Below, one piece after another: positions 32,985-45,975 of a stretch of DNA of 64,000 bases. The translations under genes and the position numbers were made by a program. Position 1 is the stretch's first letter; each line of letters opens with the position of its first letter. The notes under the pieces were generated by a model that did no database searches, was not told the DNA's origin, and was given only the letters and a program-made list of their open reading frames with translations. Source of the stretch: Apium graveolens. Lineage: Eukaryota > Streptophyta > Magnoliopsida > Apiales > Apiaceae. The stretch spans positions 301,133,957-301,197,956 of the forward strand of contig NC_133650.1 of the NCBI RefSeq assembly GCF_009905375.1, given 5' to 3'.

Positions 32985-35900
32985 ATGGCACATGTTGTAA
33001 AGATTATGTCTCAAACTGGGTTCATTTATGAGAAGAACAATTTCACTGCATTAGTTAACAAGGGTATTCAGCAATCGGATGACTATCACAAGATGATGGA
33101 CTTTGTGAAGAATTGCAAGCTCAATTATGCCATGTTGGAATCACCCACAATCTTCTGTGAAGTTGTTGAAGAGATGTGGACCACTGCTACCAACAACTTT
33201 ACTGACAAGACCATCACTCTAACCATCAAAGGTAAAGAATTATATATCAATAGTGATGTGATAAAAGCATGTTTCAAAATTCCTGATAACAATGTAACTT
33301 TACCACACAATGACACTGATATCATAAATATGCTTAATTCCATGCACTATACATTTCCTACTTCTAAACTGAGTGATATTAGGAGAATGGGTCTTAGGTA
33401 GGAGTGGAGTTTCTTGTGTGATGTAGTTACAAAGGTTTTCTCAGGAAAGATCAGTAATTTTGATTCAATGAATATTTCCATGCTTAGCATGCTATATATG
33501 CTACTTACAGATAAATTTTTATAATTTCAGTGACCTTGTCTTGTTTGAGTTAGGTTTCAAATTAGGTGAGTTAGCTAAAAGAGGTAAGAATGTGTATTAT
33601 GCTAGATTTCTTATGTTATTGTCTAACCACCTCTGTGAAGAGATTGTGCTTGAGAACCCTAACAACAAACTGGATTGTTGGGTTCAAGAGAGAAGGCTCA
33701 TTGCAGATTTGAACAGGGCCAATCATCACAAGGATGTGCCAATGTTCTACTTTCCTGTAATGCAGGCACCTCAGGTAAGTGAGGCAAGTTCATCCATCCC
33801 TACAACTATTCCAACCTCCATAATTTCTTTGAGTTCAGGAGTAGCTATGGAAACTGTACCAATGACCAAACAGTTTCCTACCAAAGCTGCCAAACCTACT
33901 ACTATTTCCAAATCCAAATCAAAGAAAACCTCCTCTGGTATCTCTCAAAAGATGCCAGTTGAAAAATCCACCAAAGCCAAAGAGGGGAGTGTGAAGGAGG
34001 GTAAGTTAGGTGAGGGAAGGGGTGAACATAAAAGAAACCCCAAGAATAAGGTTGGAGAGTTGAGTGAATCCCAGCCTAGCCACACTACAGTTTCCCAATA
34101 AACTGCAGTGCTTAAAAAGGATAAAAGCTCACTTCTAGCTGCATCCTCCTAAAAGGATGTAGTTATTGAACAAAGATCTCAACCGAGAGCACATGCCAAG
34201 AGGGTTAGGGACACAAGCTCACCCCAAATTTATACAAGAAATAAGAAATCTAAAACATCTGGGGATACACAGGATACACACACAGTGCAAACTGGTGCTA
34301 AAGACACAGTCACTGCACCTTCTCAAGTTCAGTTTGATGTGGCTCCAATAAATGTGGAGTCACAGCCAAAATTTCTAGTTATAGAAGCACCTCAAACACC
34401 ATACTCACCAACAAATTCTCTGGATGTGGATATGATAAACACATCAATCCCTGATTCCCCTTCTTTAACTCTGTTGGGGAAGCCAAAATCTAGTGCAAGT
34501 GAGCATCATCTTTTAGATGATTTGTTGGCTCACTTGCCAATTTTTTCAGGAACTGTTGTGTCATTTGTGCCTAAAATATCTTCAATCAGCACAGAGTCAA
34601 CAATAGTTTCTCTTCCCACCTCATTCATTTCTACTTTCTCGACGGATATTGCTCATCCGTCGAGTAGTGATTGTATCCCGACGGATAAGCCTAACAGCAG
34701 TTATCCGTCGGATAGCAAAACCACTCAATCGATGGATATCACTCATCCGTCGAGTATCTCTGCACAACTTCAAACTTCAATTATTTCAAGTGCAGAAGAT
34801 TTAGTGGTTGTACAGTCACTCTTAGGATTGAGAGAGCAGAGTGTTTTGAGTGAGAGGCTGGGTTGCTCCCAGGAAAAAGGAGAAGAAATGAGTAAAAATC
34901 TGCAATCCATTTCTTCAGGATTGGCAAAAGGGAGTGAGAGGAGTCCCACCTTAGTAGGTGAAGGTGAGGATGCGAGGGTGTAAGGGTGGGGAGCCAGGGT
35001 GAGACCCTGATGCAATAAAAGAGAGAACATGAGAGAAAAGCAGGTACAGAGGATATAAGGGTGGATCCAGCCATTGCTCATGAGTCAATGATTGTGGATG
35101 ATGCAGAAAAGGAAAGACAATTTCAGCAACATTAAAAAGCTGTAATTGATAACATTTCCTTGGATGCTGACACTTTTACTCATCCCGTGTCAGCCTATCA
35201 ACTGTTGGCTGCTAAGGGCAATGAGGAGGCAGAGAAGACTTTAAATATAGTACATACTTTAGAATCTCTACAAAGGGATAAAACTGCTGTCAATTTAATA
35301 CCTTCTATAGCTGGTGAGCCATCTGAAGAATTTGGAGTAAGTTCTAATGATGATGACTCTGTTTCATTTGATGGAAGCATGAACTTAGGGGGAGATGAAG
35401 GCCCAAGTTCCATTCCAGATCTACCTGAATGGGAATTAACAAAGGAGTCTACACCAGGACAATTCAATGTATCCTTAGTCAAACAAATCATGTCTATCCA
35501 AAAGGCCATTCAGAACACCTCAAATGCTGGTACCAAGGCTATTCTTCAAGCCCACCTAGATTCTCTACATCTCATGAAGCTACAACAATTAAGACAGAAT
35601 CTGAGTGTGGATGAACTGAAAAAGGATATAGCTGACTTGAAGACCTACAATTCTGAGAAGCTGGATTCAATAATGCCCTATGGTACCATGCAGGATCTGC
35701 TTCTGAGACTGAGAAGAGAATCAGATGCTGAAAAGAAGCTGGCCAAATTGGAGGACAGAGTTCAAGTTATTGAAAACTCTGTGGCCACCATTCTTCAAAA
35801 TCAACAGTCTCAGACCAGTCTTCTAATGCAACTGGCTAAAGCACAAGGCTTGACTCCTCAACTTAATGATAACAAAAAGGGGGAGAAAGGACCAAGTGAG

Positions 35901-37527
35901 GGGGAGAAACTTCAGATACAAATCAGTAAAGTAATTGTGCCTTCGATTACTGTCTCAAAGCCACCAGTTGCAGATGTTATAGATCTGATTCAAGCAGCAG
36001 CAGCTAACTTGAAAGTTGCTGAGAAAGAACAGTTGAGTTTGGTCAACTGGAAGAAGATTGATGAGGAGATACAGAAAAAGTTTGAACTTGTCAAGGAGCC
36101 AGTTAAGTCAGCCATCCATCACTCTCAAGTCAAGCAAATTAGTGTGAATGAGATGAGCATGAACTATCTGGAAAGTGGACAATCTTCCTGCATCAAGTCT
36201 CCAAAGGCTGAAATGATTCTTAAACCAAGGGCAAACTACTCAAAATCATCCTTGAAGAACCCCTTGGACACTGTGTATGAGACACCCAAGCCTGATGAGA
36301 AGAAGCTTCTGTCAAGATCAATTGTCTTCTATAAAGATCCAGCTGATTCAGTTTCTAAAAGGAGGATTGCTAAGATTTTTTGAAATGGGAAAGAAATTTG
36401 TGTGGTGGCTGGACACCCTCAATTTGCTCAAGCAAAGAGAGAAGAAAAAGCTAGATTGAAGCAGGAGAAGAAGCAGGCTGCTCTAGATGCTAAAAAGGCT
36501 AAACAAAAGAGAGAGCAGATTGCTATCTTGGCCAAGCTATATACTATAAATTCATCACAACAAATTCCCTCTCAACCATCTGAAGCAACTGAATCAAGGA
36601 AGCAAGTTGAAGAACAGAAGAAATCTCTAAGAAAGAAGCAATTGGCTAAAGGAACTAAAAGGAAACAGGATATTGTTGACAAGGAATTGGAAGATCAATT
36701 TCCTAAGGAATCCACACCAGCTACAACTCAAGCATCAAAGCCCACTGTGGTATTTGAAGACATAGAGGTGGTGGATCCCTACAAGAATATTCATGGTGAA
36801 CCTATTGTGCCCAAGGATGAGCCAATAGAATGGGAGAACACACCAATTCCAGACTTCAATCTACCAATCCTTAGCAAGCCAAAAAGGACAAAGTCAAGAG
36901 CAGTCAAGAAAGTGAAGCCGTCACCTCTAAAATCCAAGTCTGTAGTTAAAGCTCAGCCCAAAGTCAATAAGGGAGACTACTTGTACTTGTGTGACATCAA
37001 AGAATTTTCTGATCTAAACCTCTATCTGAATGAACTAGATGAAGTAAGAAGTATTGATGCATACAGGAATCTACCTGAAAGGTTAGTGTTCAAGTACAAA
37101 GGAGGAAAGGAGATTCAGTGGCCACTTCACAGGATTCTTCAAGAAAGCCAAGCTGTACTGATTAAAGTTTATTCATCCTTCAAGAAGAACTTTGGGTTCA
37201 ATATCACTGCAAGAAGACTAATATTGAAGAACTAAGGAGTGTTAGAGCTAAAGATGCACTCCCAAAGACTCTTATCATCCGATAAACAGGGAGAAGAGTG
37301 CATCTAAGGCCCTACTGGATGATGGAGTTCATAGATGATAAAGGGGTGAGAAGATTCTTCAGATTAGAAGACCAATTGAGCATCTCCAGCAATGAGACTC
37401 TCTTGGAAATGCAAAAAAACTAAATCTCTCAGAATTTGATGAACTGGAATTCCACAGGCAGCTCCAAAATCAGATTGATGAAAACAACAGAAAGCTTGGA
37501 AGAAGATCCAGACCTTCAAGAAACTAG
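32985..37527 (+). pseudogene. Envelope-like third gene of element D (broken)
   Basis: A very long frame remnant after pol, the position of the envelope-like gene of Sireviruses. It starts MAHVVKIMSQTG and has open pieces at 32985-33401, 33541-34101, 34285-34983, 35160-36383 and 36402-37235, plus a tail to a stop at 37525. The middle is rich in Ser/Thr/Pro and in Lys/Glu. The 35160-36383 part looks coiled-coil. The C-terminal part holds a conserved CDIKEFSDLNLYLNEL segment also seen in A. Intact length would be about 1500 codons. No signal peptide or clear membrane segment was seen, so an envelope role is not shown by the sequence. Matching pieces in A (41521-54122) show it is a real gene of the family. 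Confidence 0.75.
34638..34753 (+). repeat. Three consecutive hairpins inside the envelope-like frame of D
   Basis: Hairpin 1 at 34638-34664 has arms CTCGACGGAT and ATCCGTCGAG with a 7-base loop. Hairpin 2 at 34678-34711 has arms CCGACGGATAA and TTATCCGTCGG with a 12-base loop. Hairpin 3 at 34729-34753 has arms TCGATGGAT and ATCCGTCGA with one G:U. The first two are perfect. The related region in A (43135-43245) keeps decayed versions. Confidence 0.88.
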
Positions 37528-37700
37528 AAAAATCTGCTCAGGCTAGAGGAGCATCTTGATAATGACTGTGAGCTAAAACTTTGTACATTTTGATTAATTG
37601 AAGCACTTTTCAGTATTATCTACTTTTCTTTAAAGCTGTATGTTTAGGGTGTTTTGTTATCATCAAGTATCTCTTAATTTATGGCTACAATTCCAGTAGA

Positions 37701-37717
37701 CATAAATTGGGGGAGAT
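37701..37717 (+). promoter_or_regulatory. Polypurine tract, element D
   Basis: CATAAATTGGGGGAGAT before the 3' LTR; the same word precedes the 3' LTR of A. Confidence 0.88.
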
Positions 37718-38738
37718 TGTTGTGCATATATTGTGTACTTGATGATTACACAAACAAAACACCTAAGTAGATTTTACTTAGTGAAATAATGTAGCACTCG
37801 ACGGATAAGGATTACAGTCCCGACGGATAAATCATTATAGTCCCGACGGATGATGACTTATTATCCATCGAGGGAGTAGCTTATGTAATAATGAGTCTGT
37901 AGCACATTTCTGCATACACCTTTGTATAGATTCTGTAGTAGCATATAAGTCATGTTGACTTTAACTAGATATGCAGAATAAGTTGATTAATTGTACATAG
38001 ATGATATCTTGTAATTCTGCATAAATGAATTGAAGTCAAGTGCCAAAATAGCTACCGACGGATGATTAACAAAGCCATCGACGGATGATCAAATGGCTAT
38101 CAACGGATGTTTAATATAACAGTCGACGGATGATCAATGAAGCCATCAATGGATGATCATAAAGTCGACGGATGATCATGACTCAACGGATAAAGAATTT
38201 AAATATCAGTTGACAGTGACAACTGGTCACATGCGTCGAAGTGTATGCAAATGGAATGAGGAAGCCTATTAACTGAGTAATAGAGAACAAAGTAACAAAG
38301 CATTAGACCCGGTAGTGTTTATAATGATCCTGTCTTTTGACTTTGTAATCTTGGTAATATATAAACCAAGAAGTAGCAAATAGAAACTAAGATTTGAGAT
38401 AAAAAAAGAGAGAAACATTTGTAAGCAGAATTATTAGCATTTTTCTGTATTCTCAGTAGTTCATTTATGTAAGCAGCTGTGAGCATTCTTGCACACAGAG
38501 TTCTCTCGATATAATATATATCTCTGGTGGAATTGCTTAAATCCACCAGAAAGTTTTTAAAGACTCTTGTTTTTAATTACTTGTGTTTTGGTTCATTTAA
38601 GTTTTTATTCCGCATTGTGCTAATCAATACACTAATATTTATATTCGAGTTCGAACATTTTTATTTTAAAAAAAAAGGTTCAGGAATTCTATTCAACCCC
38701 CCTTCTGTAATTCTTGCTATATTGTTAAGGGACTAACA
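37718..38738 (+). repeat. 3' LTR of element D
   Basis: 1021 bp, TGTTGTGCATATA to GGACTAACA, followed by the second AGAAT and the resumed pol of element A. Confidence 0.92.
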
Positions 38739-38743
38739 AGAAT

Positions 38744-40980
38744 AGGAAGCCAACTCTAAATTTTCTTCATTTCTTTGGATGCAAATGCTACATTCTAAGG
38801 AATCAAACTGAACAGCATGGAAAGTTTGATGCTAAAGCAGATGAAGGAATTTTTGTAGGATATGCTGTTGGAAAAGCATATAGAGTCTACAATCTCAGAA
38901 CAAACATTGTTATGGAATATGTACATGTTATGTTTGATGATAAGAAGATTGAAGGACTAAAAGATGAAGGTTTCCATGATAGCCTCAAATTTGATAATGT
39001 TGAGATGATTTGTGATGACAGTGATGATGATAGTGATCAAGAAACAGTGGCTAAGGATAATGCAAAAAAGACTATCTCCAATGATGCACAAAATTCAGCA
39101 TCAGTTGAGTTACATAATGCATCATCCATCGGTAGACAATCAGCTTCATCCGTCGGGATACAAAGTGCATCATCCGTCGGAACAATGAGAGAAGCTTAGA
39201 GTCAAAACAGATCACTTACAGAAAGAACTCTTTCTTCAAATAAAAGATCCACAAACTCAGGGGGAGTTTCTTCTAATCAAAACTCAGTCACACATCAATA
39301 CAATACCTCTTCATCTAGAGCTAATCTACCATAACAGAGAAAATTGACTAGAGATCACCCTTTTGAGCTCATTATTGGTGATGTATCCTCTAGAGTTCAA
39401 ACATGAAAAGCAACTTAAGAAGAATGTCTATATAACAGCTTTCTCTCAAAGAAAGAACCAAATAAAGTAGAAGAAGCTCTGTTGGATCCTGATTGGGTTT
39501 TAGCTATGCAGGAAGAGCTAAACGAATTCGAAAGGAATAAAATATGGAAGCTGATACCCAAGCCTAAAGGAAAGAATCCAATTGACAGCAAGTGGGTATT
39601 CAGAAACAAGATGGATGAAAATGGCATAGTTGTCAGGAACAAAGCTAGATTGGTTGTTAAGGGCTATTGTCAACAAGAAGGAATAGATTTTAATGAAATT
39701 TTTGATCCTGTTGCAAGATTTGAAGCCATCAGAATTTTCTTAACCTATGCAGCCCATGCCAATTTCAAAGTCTATCAAATGGATGTCAAAATTGCCTTTC
39801 TGAATGGAGATTTGGAGGAGGAAGTCTATGTCAGTCAGCCTCCTGGTTTTGGAGATCCAAATTTTCCAGAATATGTCTACTATCTTTTGAAAGCACTTTA
39901 TGGATTAAAGCAAGCACCTAGAGCCTGGTATGATACTTTGTCAAAGTTTCTCTTAGAAAATCACTTCACAAGAGGTACTGTTGACAAAACTTTATTCTTT
40001 AGAAATGTTAATGGCTCTAGTATACTTGTTCAAATTTATGTAGATGATATTATATTTAGCTCTACAGATGAAAAACTTTGCAAAAAGTTTGCCAAATTGA
40101 TGCAAAGTAAGTATGAAATGAGCATGATGGGAGAACTAACTTAATTTCTTGGTTTACAAGTTAAGTTAGTGATGGAATTTTCATTAGTCAAACCAAATAT
40201 ATATATATGATCTTTTAAAGAAGTTTGAGCTAATGGATTGCACATCTGTAAAAACTCCCATGGCTACTGCAACTAAACTTGAATTAAACACTACTGAAAA
40301 GTCTGTAGATATTTCAAGCTATAGAGGCATGGTTGGCTCACTTTTGTATTTAACAGCTAGTAGGCCAGATATAATGTCTACTACTTGTCTTTGTGCTAGA
40401 TTTTAGGCTGATCCTAGAGAGTCTCATTTAATAGCTATAAAGAGAATTTTCAAATATCTCAAGGGAACACCAAAACTTGGCATTTGGTACCCTAGAGATT
40501 CTGGTTTTGATCTAACTGGTTATTCAGATGCAGACTATGCAGGGTGCAAAATTGATATAAAAAGCACTACAGGAACCTGTCAATTTCTAGGAAACAAGTT
40601 AGTATCTTGGTTCAGTAAAAAGCAAAATTCAGTCTCTACTTCTACAGCCGAGGCTTAATATATTGCTGGTAGCAGTTGCTGTGCACATATTTCATTGATG
40701 AAAAACCAATTTTTGGACTATGGTCTGCAAGTGGACAGAATTCCTATTTTCTGTGATAACACAAGTGCAATTGTCATTACTGAAAAACCCAGTACAACAT
40801 TCAAGAACAAAGCACATAGACATCAATTATCACTTTATTAGGGAACATGTAATGAGTGGTACTGTGGAACTTTATTTTGTTCCAAGTGAGAAGCAACTTG
40901 CAAATATCTTTACCAAGCCACTTGATGAATCCACCTTCTCTAGGTTGGTAAGTGATTTAGCTATGCTTAATTATTCTTAA
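38744..40980 (+). pseudogene. pol: pol of element A, 3' part: integrase end, RT, RNase H
   Basis: Resumes after AGAAT in the integrase C-terminal region (VFGCKCY-like, here FFGCKCY) and passes a linker with ATCCGTCGG words (39118-39182). RT is open at 39482-40144 with YVDD kept. The RT is interrupted by TAA at 40142 (TAC in D and G) and an indel near 40170. RNase H shows stops at about 40405 (CAG to TAG) and 40656. It ends at 40978 with the conserved DIFTKPLDES-type tail (here NIFTKPLDES). Native stop position agrees with the spacer that follows. Confidence 0.88.
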
Positions 40981-41520
40981 ATAATTTTTGATTATTTTGC
41001 AAGTTGAAATGCAGCCAGAAACTTAATTGATTTTTCTGTTTTGAATGAAAATTTGGCTAAGTCAAAATCTACATCTCGACGGATGTTTATTATCCATCGA
41101 GTTTGATCATCTATCGAAATAGAATAGCCTGGTAAAAATCAATTACTTTTCTGGATTATTTTAAACCCGACGGATAATTGCTTTATTCCCATCCGTCGAA
41201 TTGTCAACATCTTAGTCGTTAAAGTTCTGAACATTATCCATCGGATTTACTTACAATCTGTAAGTATATCACGACAGATAATTGACAGAATTTTGGCAGT
41301 TTATTTTTACTTTAAAACGGCTATTTTGGGAAATTTTCATTGGGTCTTTAACTTTTACCTTTAATTTTTATCCCATTTTTTCTGAGAATACATAAAAGCC
41401 TTATTCCAAGTTCATTTTAGCTTTTATCTTTCTCTATTGCAATTAACTGCTCTCTTCTTCCTCAAAGCAAAATACCCTTTCTTTCTGCAACTTTTCTTGC
41501 TTAACACCAGTAGTCAAGAT
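40981..41520 (+). other. Post-pol spacer of A
   Basis: Equivalent to 32464-32984. It has CTCGACGGAT (41084) with ATCCATCGAG, and CCGACGGATAA with ATCCGTCGAA. An ACATAAAAGCC TATA-like word near 41391 and a CT-rich stretch precede the envelope-like remnant. No gene was seen. Confidence 0.55.
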
Positions 41521-43850
41521 CATGTCCCAGACATGATTTATTTATGAAAAGAACAACTTTGTGGCTCTTGTAAATGAAGATTATCACAAAATGATGGATT
41601 TTGTGAAGGGATGCAAGCTTAACTATGCCATGCTGGAATCACCCACAATTTAATGTGAAGTTGTGGAGGAGATGTGGACTACTACTGTGTATCAGGCAAT
41701 TGACAAAATAATAACTCTCTCCATTAAAGGTAAGGATTTTGCATTAACAATGATACTATTCAAGCATGCTTTAAAATTCCTGAAAATACTACTACTAAAC
41801 CACACACAGATGCTGATTTAGTTAACTTACTTAATTCTATTGGCTATGCACTTCCTACCACTAAGTTAAGTGAGATTAAGAGGCTAGGTCTTAGGAGAGA
41901 GTGGAGTTTTCTGTGTGATGTAGTTACCAAGGTGTTTTCTGGTAAGATAAGCAACTTTGATTCTATCAATACTACCTGCTTAACATGCTCTACATGCTAC
42001 TTACTGATAATTGCTATAATTTTAGTGATGCTATCATGTTTGAGTTAGGTTACAAGTTAGGGGAGATCAGAAAGAGATCTAGAAATGTTTATTATGCTAG
42101 ATTCTTTATGATTATTGTTAATCATATTTATGATGACCTTGTAATTGAGAACCCAACCAACAAACTGGATTGTTAGGTTCAAGAAAGGAGAATAATTACA
42201 GATTTAAACAGAGATGATCACCACAAGGAGGTGCCCCTTATTTATTTGCCTATCATGGAGGGCCCTCAGGTAAGTGAGGTAAATAATTATGTCCTTACTC
42301 TTTCTACCTCTCAAGTTTCTTTGCCATTGACTGTGGCTATGGCATCTGTGTTAATGACCCAACAGATGCCTACCCAAGCCACAAAATCCAAACCTTCAAA
42401 ATCCAAATCAAAGAAACCACACTCTGGTGTCTCTCAAAAGATGTCAGTTTCAAAATCTACCAAAAGCAAAGAGGGGAGTGTGAATGTGGGTAAGATTGGT
42501 GAGGGACAGGGTGAACATAAAAGAAACCCTAAGAATAAGGATGGTGAGGTGAATGTACCCAAACCTAGACACATCACAGTTTCCCAACAAACTGTGGTGC
42601 TTAATAAGGAAAGTAGCACATCTCTAGTTTCATCCTATCAAAAAGATGCTACTATTGAAACAAGCTCCCAACCAGGAGCACATGTCAAAAGGGCTAGGGA
42701 CATAGACTCACCCTAAACTTATACAAGAAAGAAGAAATCTAGAAAACTTGGGGATGCACAAGGATCACACATAGTGCAAACTGCAGCTAAAGACTCAGTC
42801 ACTGTACCTTCTCAAACTCAGTTTGATGTGACTCCAATAAATGTGGAGTCACAGCCAAAATCTTTAACAATAGAAGCACCAAACATACAAAACTCTCCCA
42901 TTAATTCTCTGGATGTGGATATGATTTACACATCAATCCCTGATTATCCTTCTTTAAATTTGTTGGAGAAGCCAAAACTCAGTACAAGTGAGCATCATCT
43001 TCTAGATGATTTGTTGGCTCACTTGCCAATTCTTTTGGAAACCATTGAGACTTCTGTGCTTAAATTATCATCAATGTGCACAGAGTCCATAATAGTTTCC
43101 ACTCAAAACTCTATCATTTCTTCTATTCTGATGGATATTGTTCATCCGCCGGCTAGTGATTGTATCCCGACGGATGTGCCTAACAGCAGTCATCCATCGG
43201 CTATCCTAACTACTACCTCGATGAATGTTCCTTATCCGTCGATAGTCACTACACAAGCTGAATTTTCAACAATTGTTACAAGTGTAGATGAGCTACTGGT
43301 TGTACAATCACTCCTAGGATTGAGGGAAGGGAGCGAATAGAGTGAGAGGCTGAGTTGCTCTCAGGAAAAAGGAGAGGAAAAGAGAGAAATTATGCAGGCT
43401 ATTTCTTCCAGCCTGGAAAAAGTGAGTGAAGAGAGTTCCACCTTAGTAGGCGAAGGTGAGGGTGTGAGGGTAGTGAGCCAAGGGGAGCCCTTGATGAAAG
43501 AAAAGAGAGATAATAAGAGAAAAGCAGATACTGATATATGGGAAGAGCCCATTGTAAGTGAGTTAATGGATGTCAATGAGGATGAAAAGAAACAACTAAT
43601 TCAGCAAGAATATCAAGCTGTCTTAGATTCTGTTTCTTATGAAGCTGAGGTATTTACTCACCCTGTTTCAGGTTATCAAGTTCTAGCTGAACAGGACAAT
43701 GTGGCTGCTGAAAGTATGCTCAATTTGGTGCATACAACCGCCTCCATACAAAGAACCAAATATGCCATCTCAGCCATGCCACCCACAGCTGGTAATGACA
43801 TTGATTATGGAACTGGTGGTTCTGAGGATTTATTTGGGGATGAAGATGAT
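41521..43850 (+). pseudogene. Envelope-like gene of element A, part 1
   Basis: Matches the D copy from its N-terminus but lacks the starting ATG and has an early stop in the first codons. Pieces are seen at 41575-41980 (several stops and indels), 41985-42176 (ending at a TAG where D has TGG), 42231-42716, 42774-43340 and 43392-43850. The last piece is cut at GAT 43848-43850 by the CACTA element. Low-complexity Ser/Thr/Lys segments match those of D. Confidence 0.75.
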
Positions 43851-43856
43851 CACTAC

Positions 43857-44400
43857 AAGAAAATAAGGGTAAATTTGACCGACTAAATTTGATTGCTGCT
43901 AAATTTGACCATCGACAGTCATATTCACGGTCAAATTTCATTAATAGATGGTCAGACTTAATTTTGATCGAAGTCGGTCAAATTTAAAGTCAAACATTCA
44001 TCTACAACTAGTCAAGACTTACTTTTGACCAAAAGAAGTCAAATTTATATTCGGTCAAATTTAGTCGGTTATATTTAATTTTTAGGTCCTAAAAAAGGAG
44101 AGGGAAATTTCCCGCCAATGAAACAAAATTTTGATAGGTACAAATTTGACCGAAGTCGGTCATATTAATATTCGGTCAAATTTAGTCGGTCATAATTATT
44201 TTTTAGGTCCTAAAAAAGGAGAGGCAAATTTCCCGCCAATGAAACAAAATTTTGATAGGTACAAATTTGACCGAAGTCGGTCATATTTAGGCACGGTCAA
44301 AATAATATTTTAGTGCTAAAATTCCCGTCGAAATTAAACAAAATTATCAAAAAACAAATATGACCGAAATCGGTCATATTTATAAATATGACTGCCAGTG
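43857..44400. repeat. Left subterminal repeats of CACTA E
   Basis: Many copies, in both orientations, of AAATTTGACCG/CGGTCAAATTT-like words. In CACTA elements such arrays bind the transposase-partner protein. Confidence 0.85.
44049..44290 (+). repeat. 121-bp tandem duplication in CACTA left end
   Basis: Units 44049-44169 and 44170-44290 share TTCGGTCAAATTTAGTCGGT, TTTAGGTCCTAAAAAAGGAG and CCCGCCAATGAAACAAAATT with few differences. Confidence 0.88.
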
Positions 44401-45020
44401 GTCAATATTAAATTTAATTTTATTTATTTATTAATTTAAATAATTTATTAAATTCTTAAATAAATATTGGGATACCCAGATAACATGAACAATATATTAA
44501 AAATTATTTTAGTCACTAGTCAAATTTAATATAAATGTGATAAATAAAGATTTACTTATATTTATTTTCAAAAAATTTCAAAAATTAATCAATATTTACT
44601 TTATTCTAAAATTTATAAATATTTTATGTGTTTAGAACGACAACATAGTATTTACTATGAAAAATAATGGCATAAAAGTATTATACATGTAAAAATTATA
44701 TCAACAATACTTTAAATTTTTGTATAAAATATATAATATAAATTTTGAATTTAGAGGTTAGGCCGTAATGCTAGTGTTGCTAGTTTTGTGATATCGAAAT
44801 TATAATTTAAGCGATCCAACCGTACGTATATTAACTTTGTTAGTTTTAAATGATTTATGCCAAAAATCTTTGAATTATATACATTACATTTTAACTATTA
44901 TGACAAAATAATATTTTTATAACATTACAAATTAACCGCTTTCGGTCACATTCAATTATTGGGAAGCCCAATTTTTCTCACAAGAAGGGAAGATTTTTTT
45001 TAAAAGCTGTTATATAAGAA

Positions 45021-45200
45021 ATGACGAAGTATTCTATGTTTTGTTTAAAGATACCTGAAGGACAATGTTCAGAGATTAATAAATTAATGGCAAGATATTG
45101 GTGGGGTCTTTTCGATCAAAAAGAAAAAGATATTGGTATGGGCCTTGGTTTTCGAAGACTTTTACTATACAATCAAGCTTTACTAACCAAACAAGCATGA
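45021..45200 (+). pseudogene. LINE (L1-type) reverse transcriptase C-terminal fragment
   Basis: A 59-codon open piece with the LINE signature region INKLMARYWWG and, after a deletion, GLGFRRLLLYNQALLTKQA. In plant L1 ORF2 proteins these motifs follow the RT domain, separated by about 20 residues that are missing here. The stop TGA at 45198 stands where tryptophan is usual, and similarity continues a few codons further. It lies inside the CACTA element, so it was captured or inserted there. Confidence 0.75.
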
Positions 45201-45356
45201 AGATTATTAATTGATCCCACTTCTGTGCTTGCTCAAAATTTTAATTGACTCCTTAATAATATTGTTCTTTTTCTCATCTTCCTTTTTTTTCTCGTGTTGA
45301 TGATGGGGTAGCCCTAGACACATCTGTATACTTCTCCGCTCCTTTTGCTTTATTTT

Positions 45357-45540
45357 ATCTAGTGCTCTAGGCACATTGACCCTTTGAGGGATTTGTTTTG
45401 TTTATTTGGTGTTCTAGGCACATTGGGCCGTCACGGGGATTGTTTTAGTTTATTTGGTGCTCTAGGCACATTAGTTTATTTTATCTGGTATTCTAGGCAC
45501 ATTAGTTTAGTTTATCTAGTACTCTAGGCACACTGACCCT
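45357..45540 (+). repeat. Degenerate tandem CTCTAGGCACATT repeats
   Basis: Five copies of (C/T)TCTAGGCACA followed by TTG/TTA, with intervening TTTATTTGGTG or GACCCTTCGCGG-like stretches; spacing 28-50 bp. Function unknown. Confidence 0.7.
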
Positions 45541-45975
45541 TCGCGGAATTTGATTAGATTTGAATACAATTTGAATTGGGATATAGTTTGGTTGAGGATT
45601 GGATACAGTTTGTTGACTTGGTTCAGTTATTTGGAGTTTTTATTGGGTTGATTATGGAGTTTGGTTTTGGATTTGGATTCAGTTTAGCATAACGTTTTGG
45701 TATTATTTTTGATGGTTGCAGATTTGTTACTTTGGTGATTTGATTGCTTTGGTTTCTTTTGGGTTGCTGCGTTTTTGGACGATTTCTCTTTTATTGCTGC
45801 ATTATCTTTTATTGTCGCGTCTTTGGATTCTTTTGGATGTTTTTGGTTTGTTTGGATTCGTAACTCTGTTTTTGCATTTGTTTGGATGCTCTTGAATTTG
45901 GTGTCGCACCTTTGGATTTGTTTGGTTACGTGGCTACATCTCTTGGTTGGCAAACTCCCGATTCAACATCGTAAG

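Larger units (their letters stand above)
17723..38738 (+). mobile_element. Element D: second Sirevirus, inserted in integrase region of A
   Basis: LTRs of 1024 and 1021 bp, target duplication AGAAT (17718-17722 and 38739-38743), PBS, gag, pol, envelope-like frame and purine tract. Without element C and its target duplication it is about 13.03 kb, matching A. Its LTRs start TGTTGTGCATATG like those of G, so D and G form one subfamily and A a sister one. By eye its two LTRs differ by a few percent. All genes contain stops. Confidence 0.92.

Noticed and set aside
45684..45953. 89-codon minus-strand frame in the CACTA element
   Set aside because: Low-complexity Lys/Asn/Thr-rich translation of a TTTGGATT-rich stretch, no family motif.
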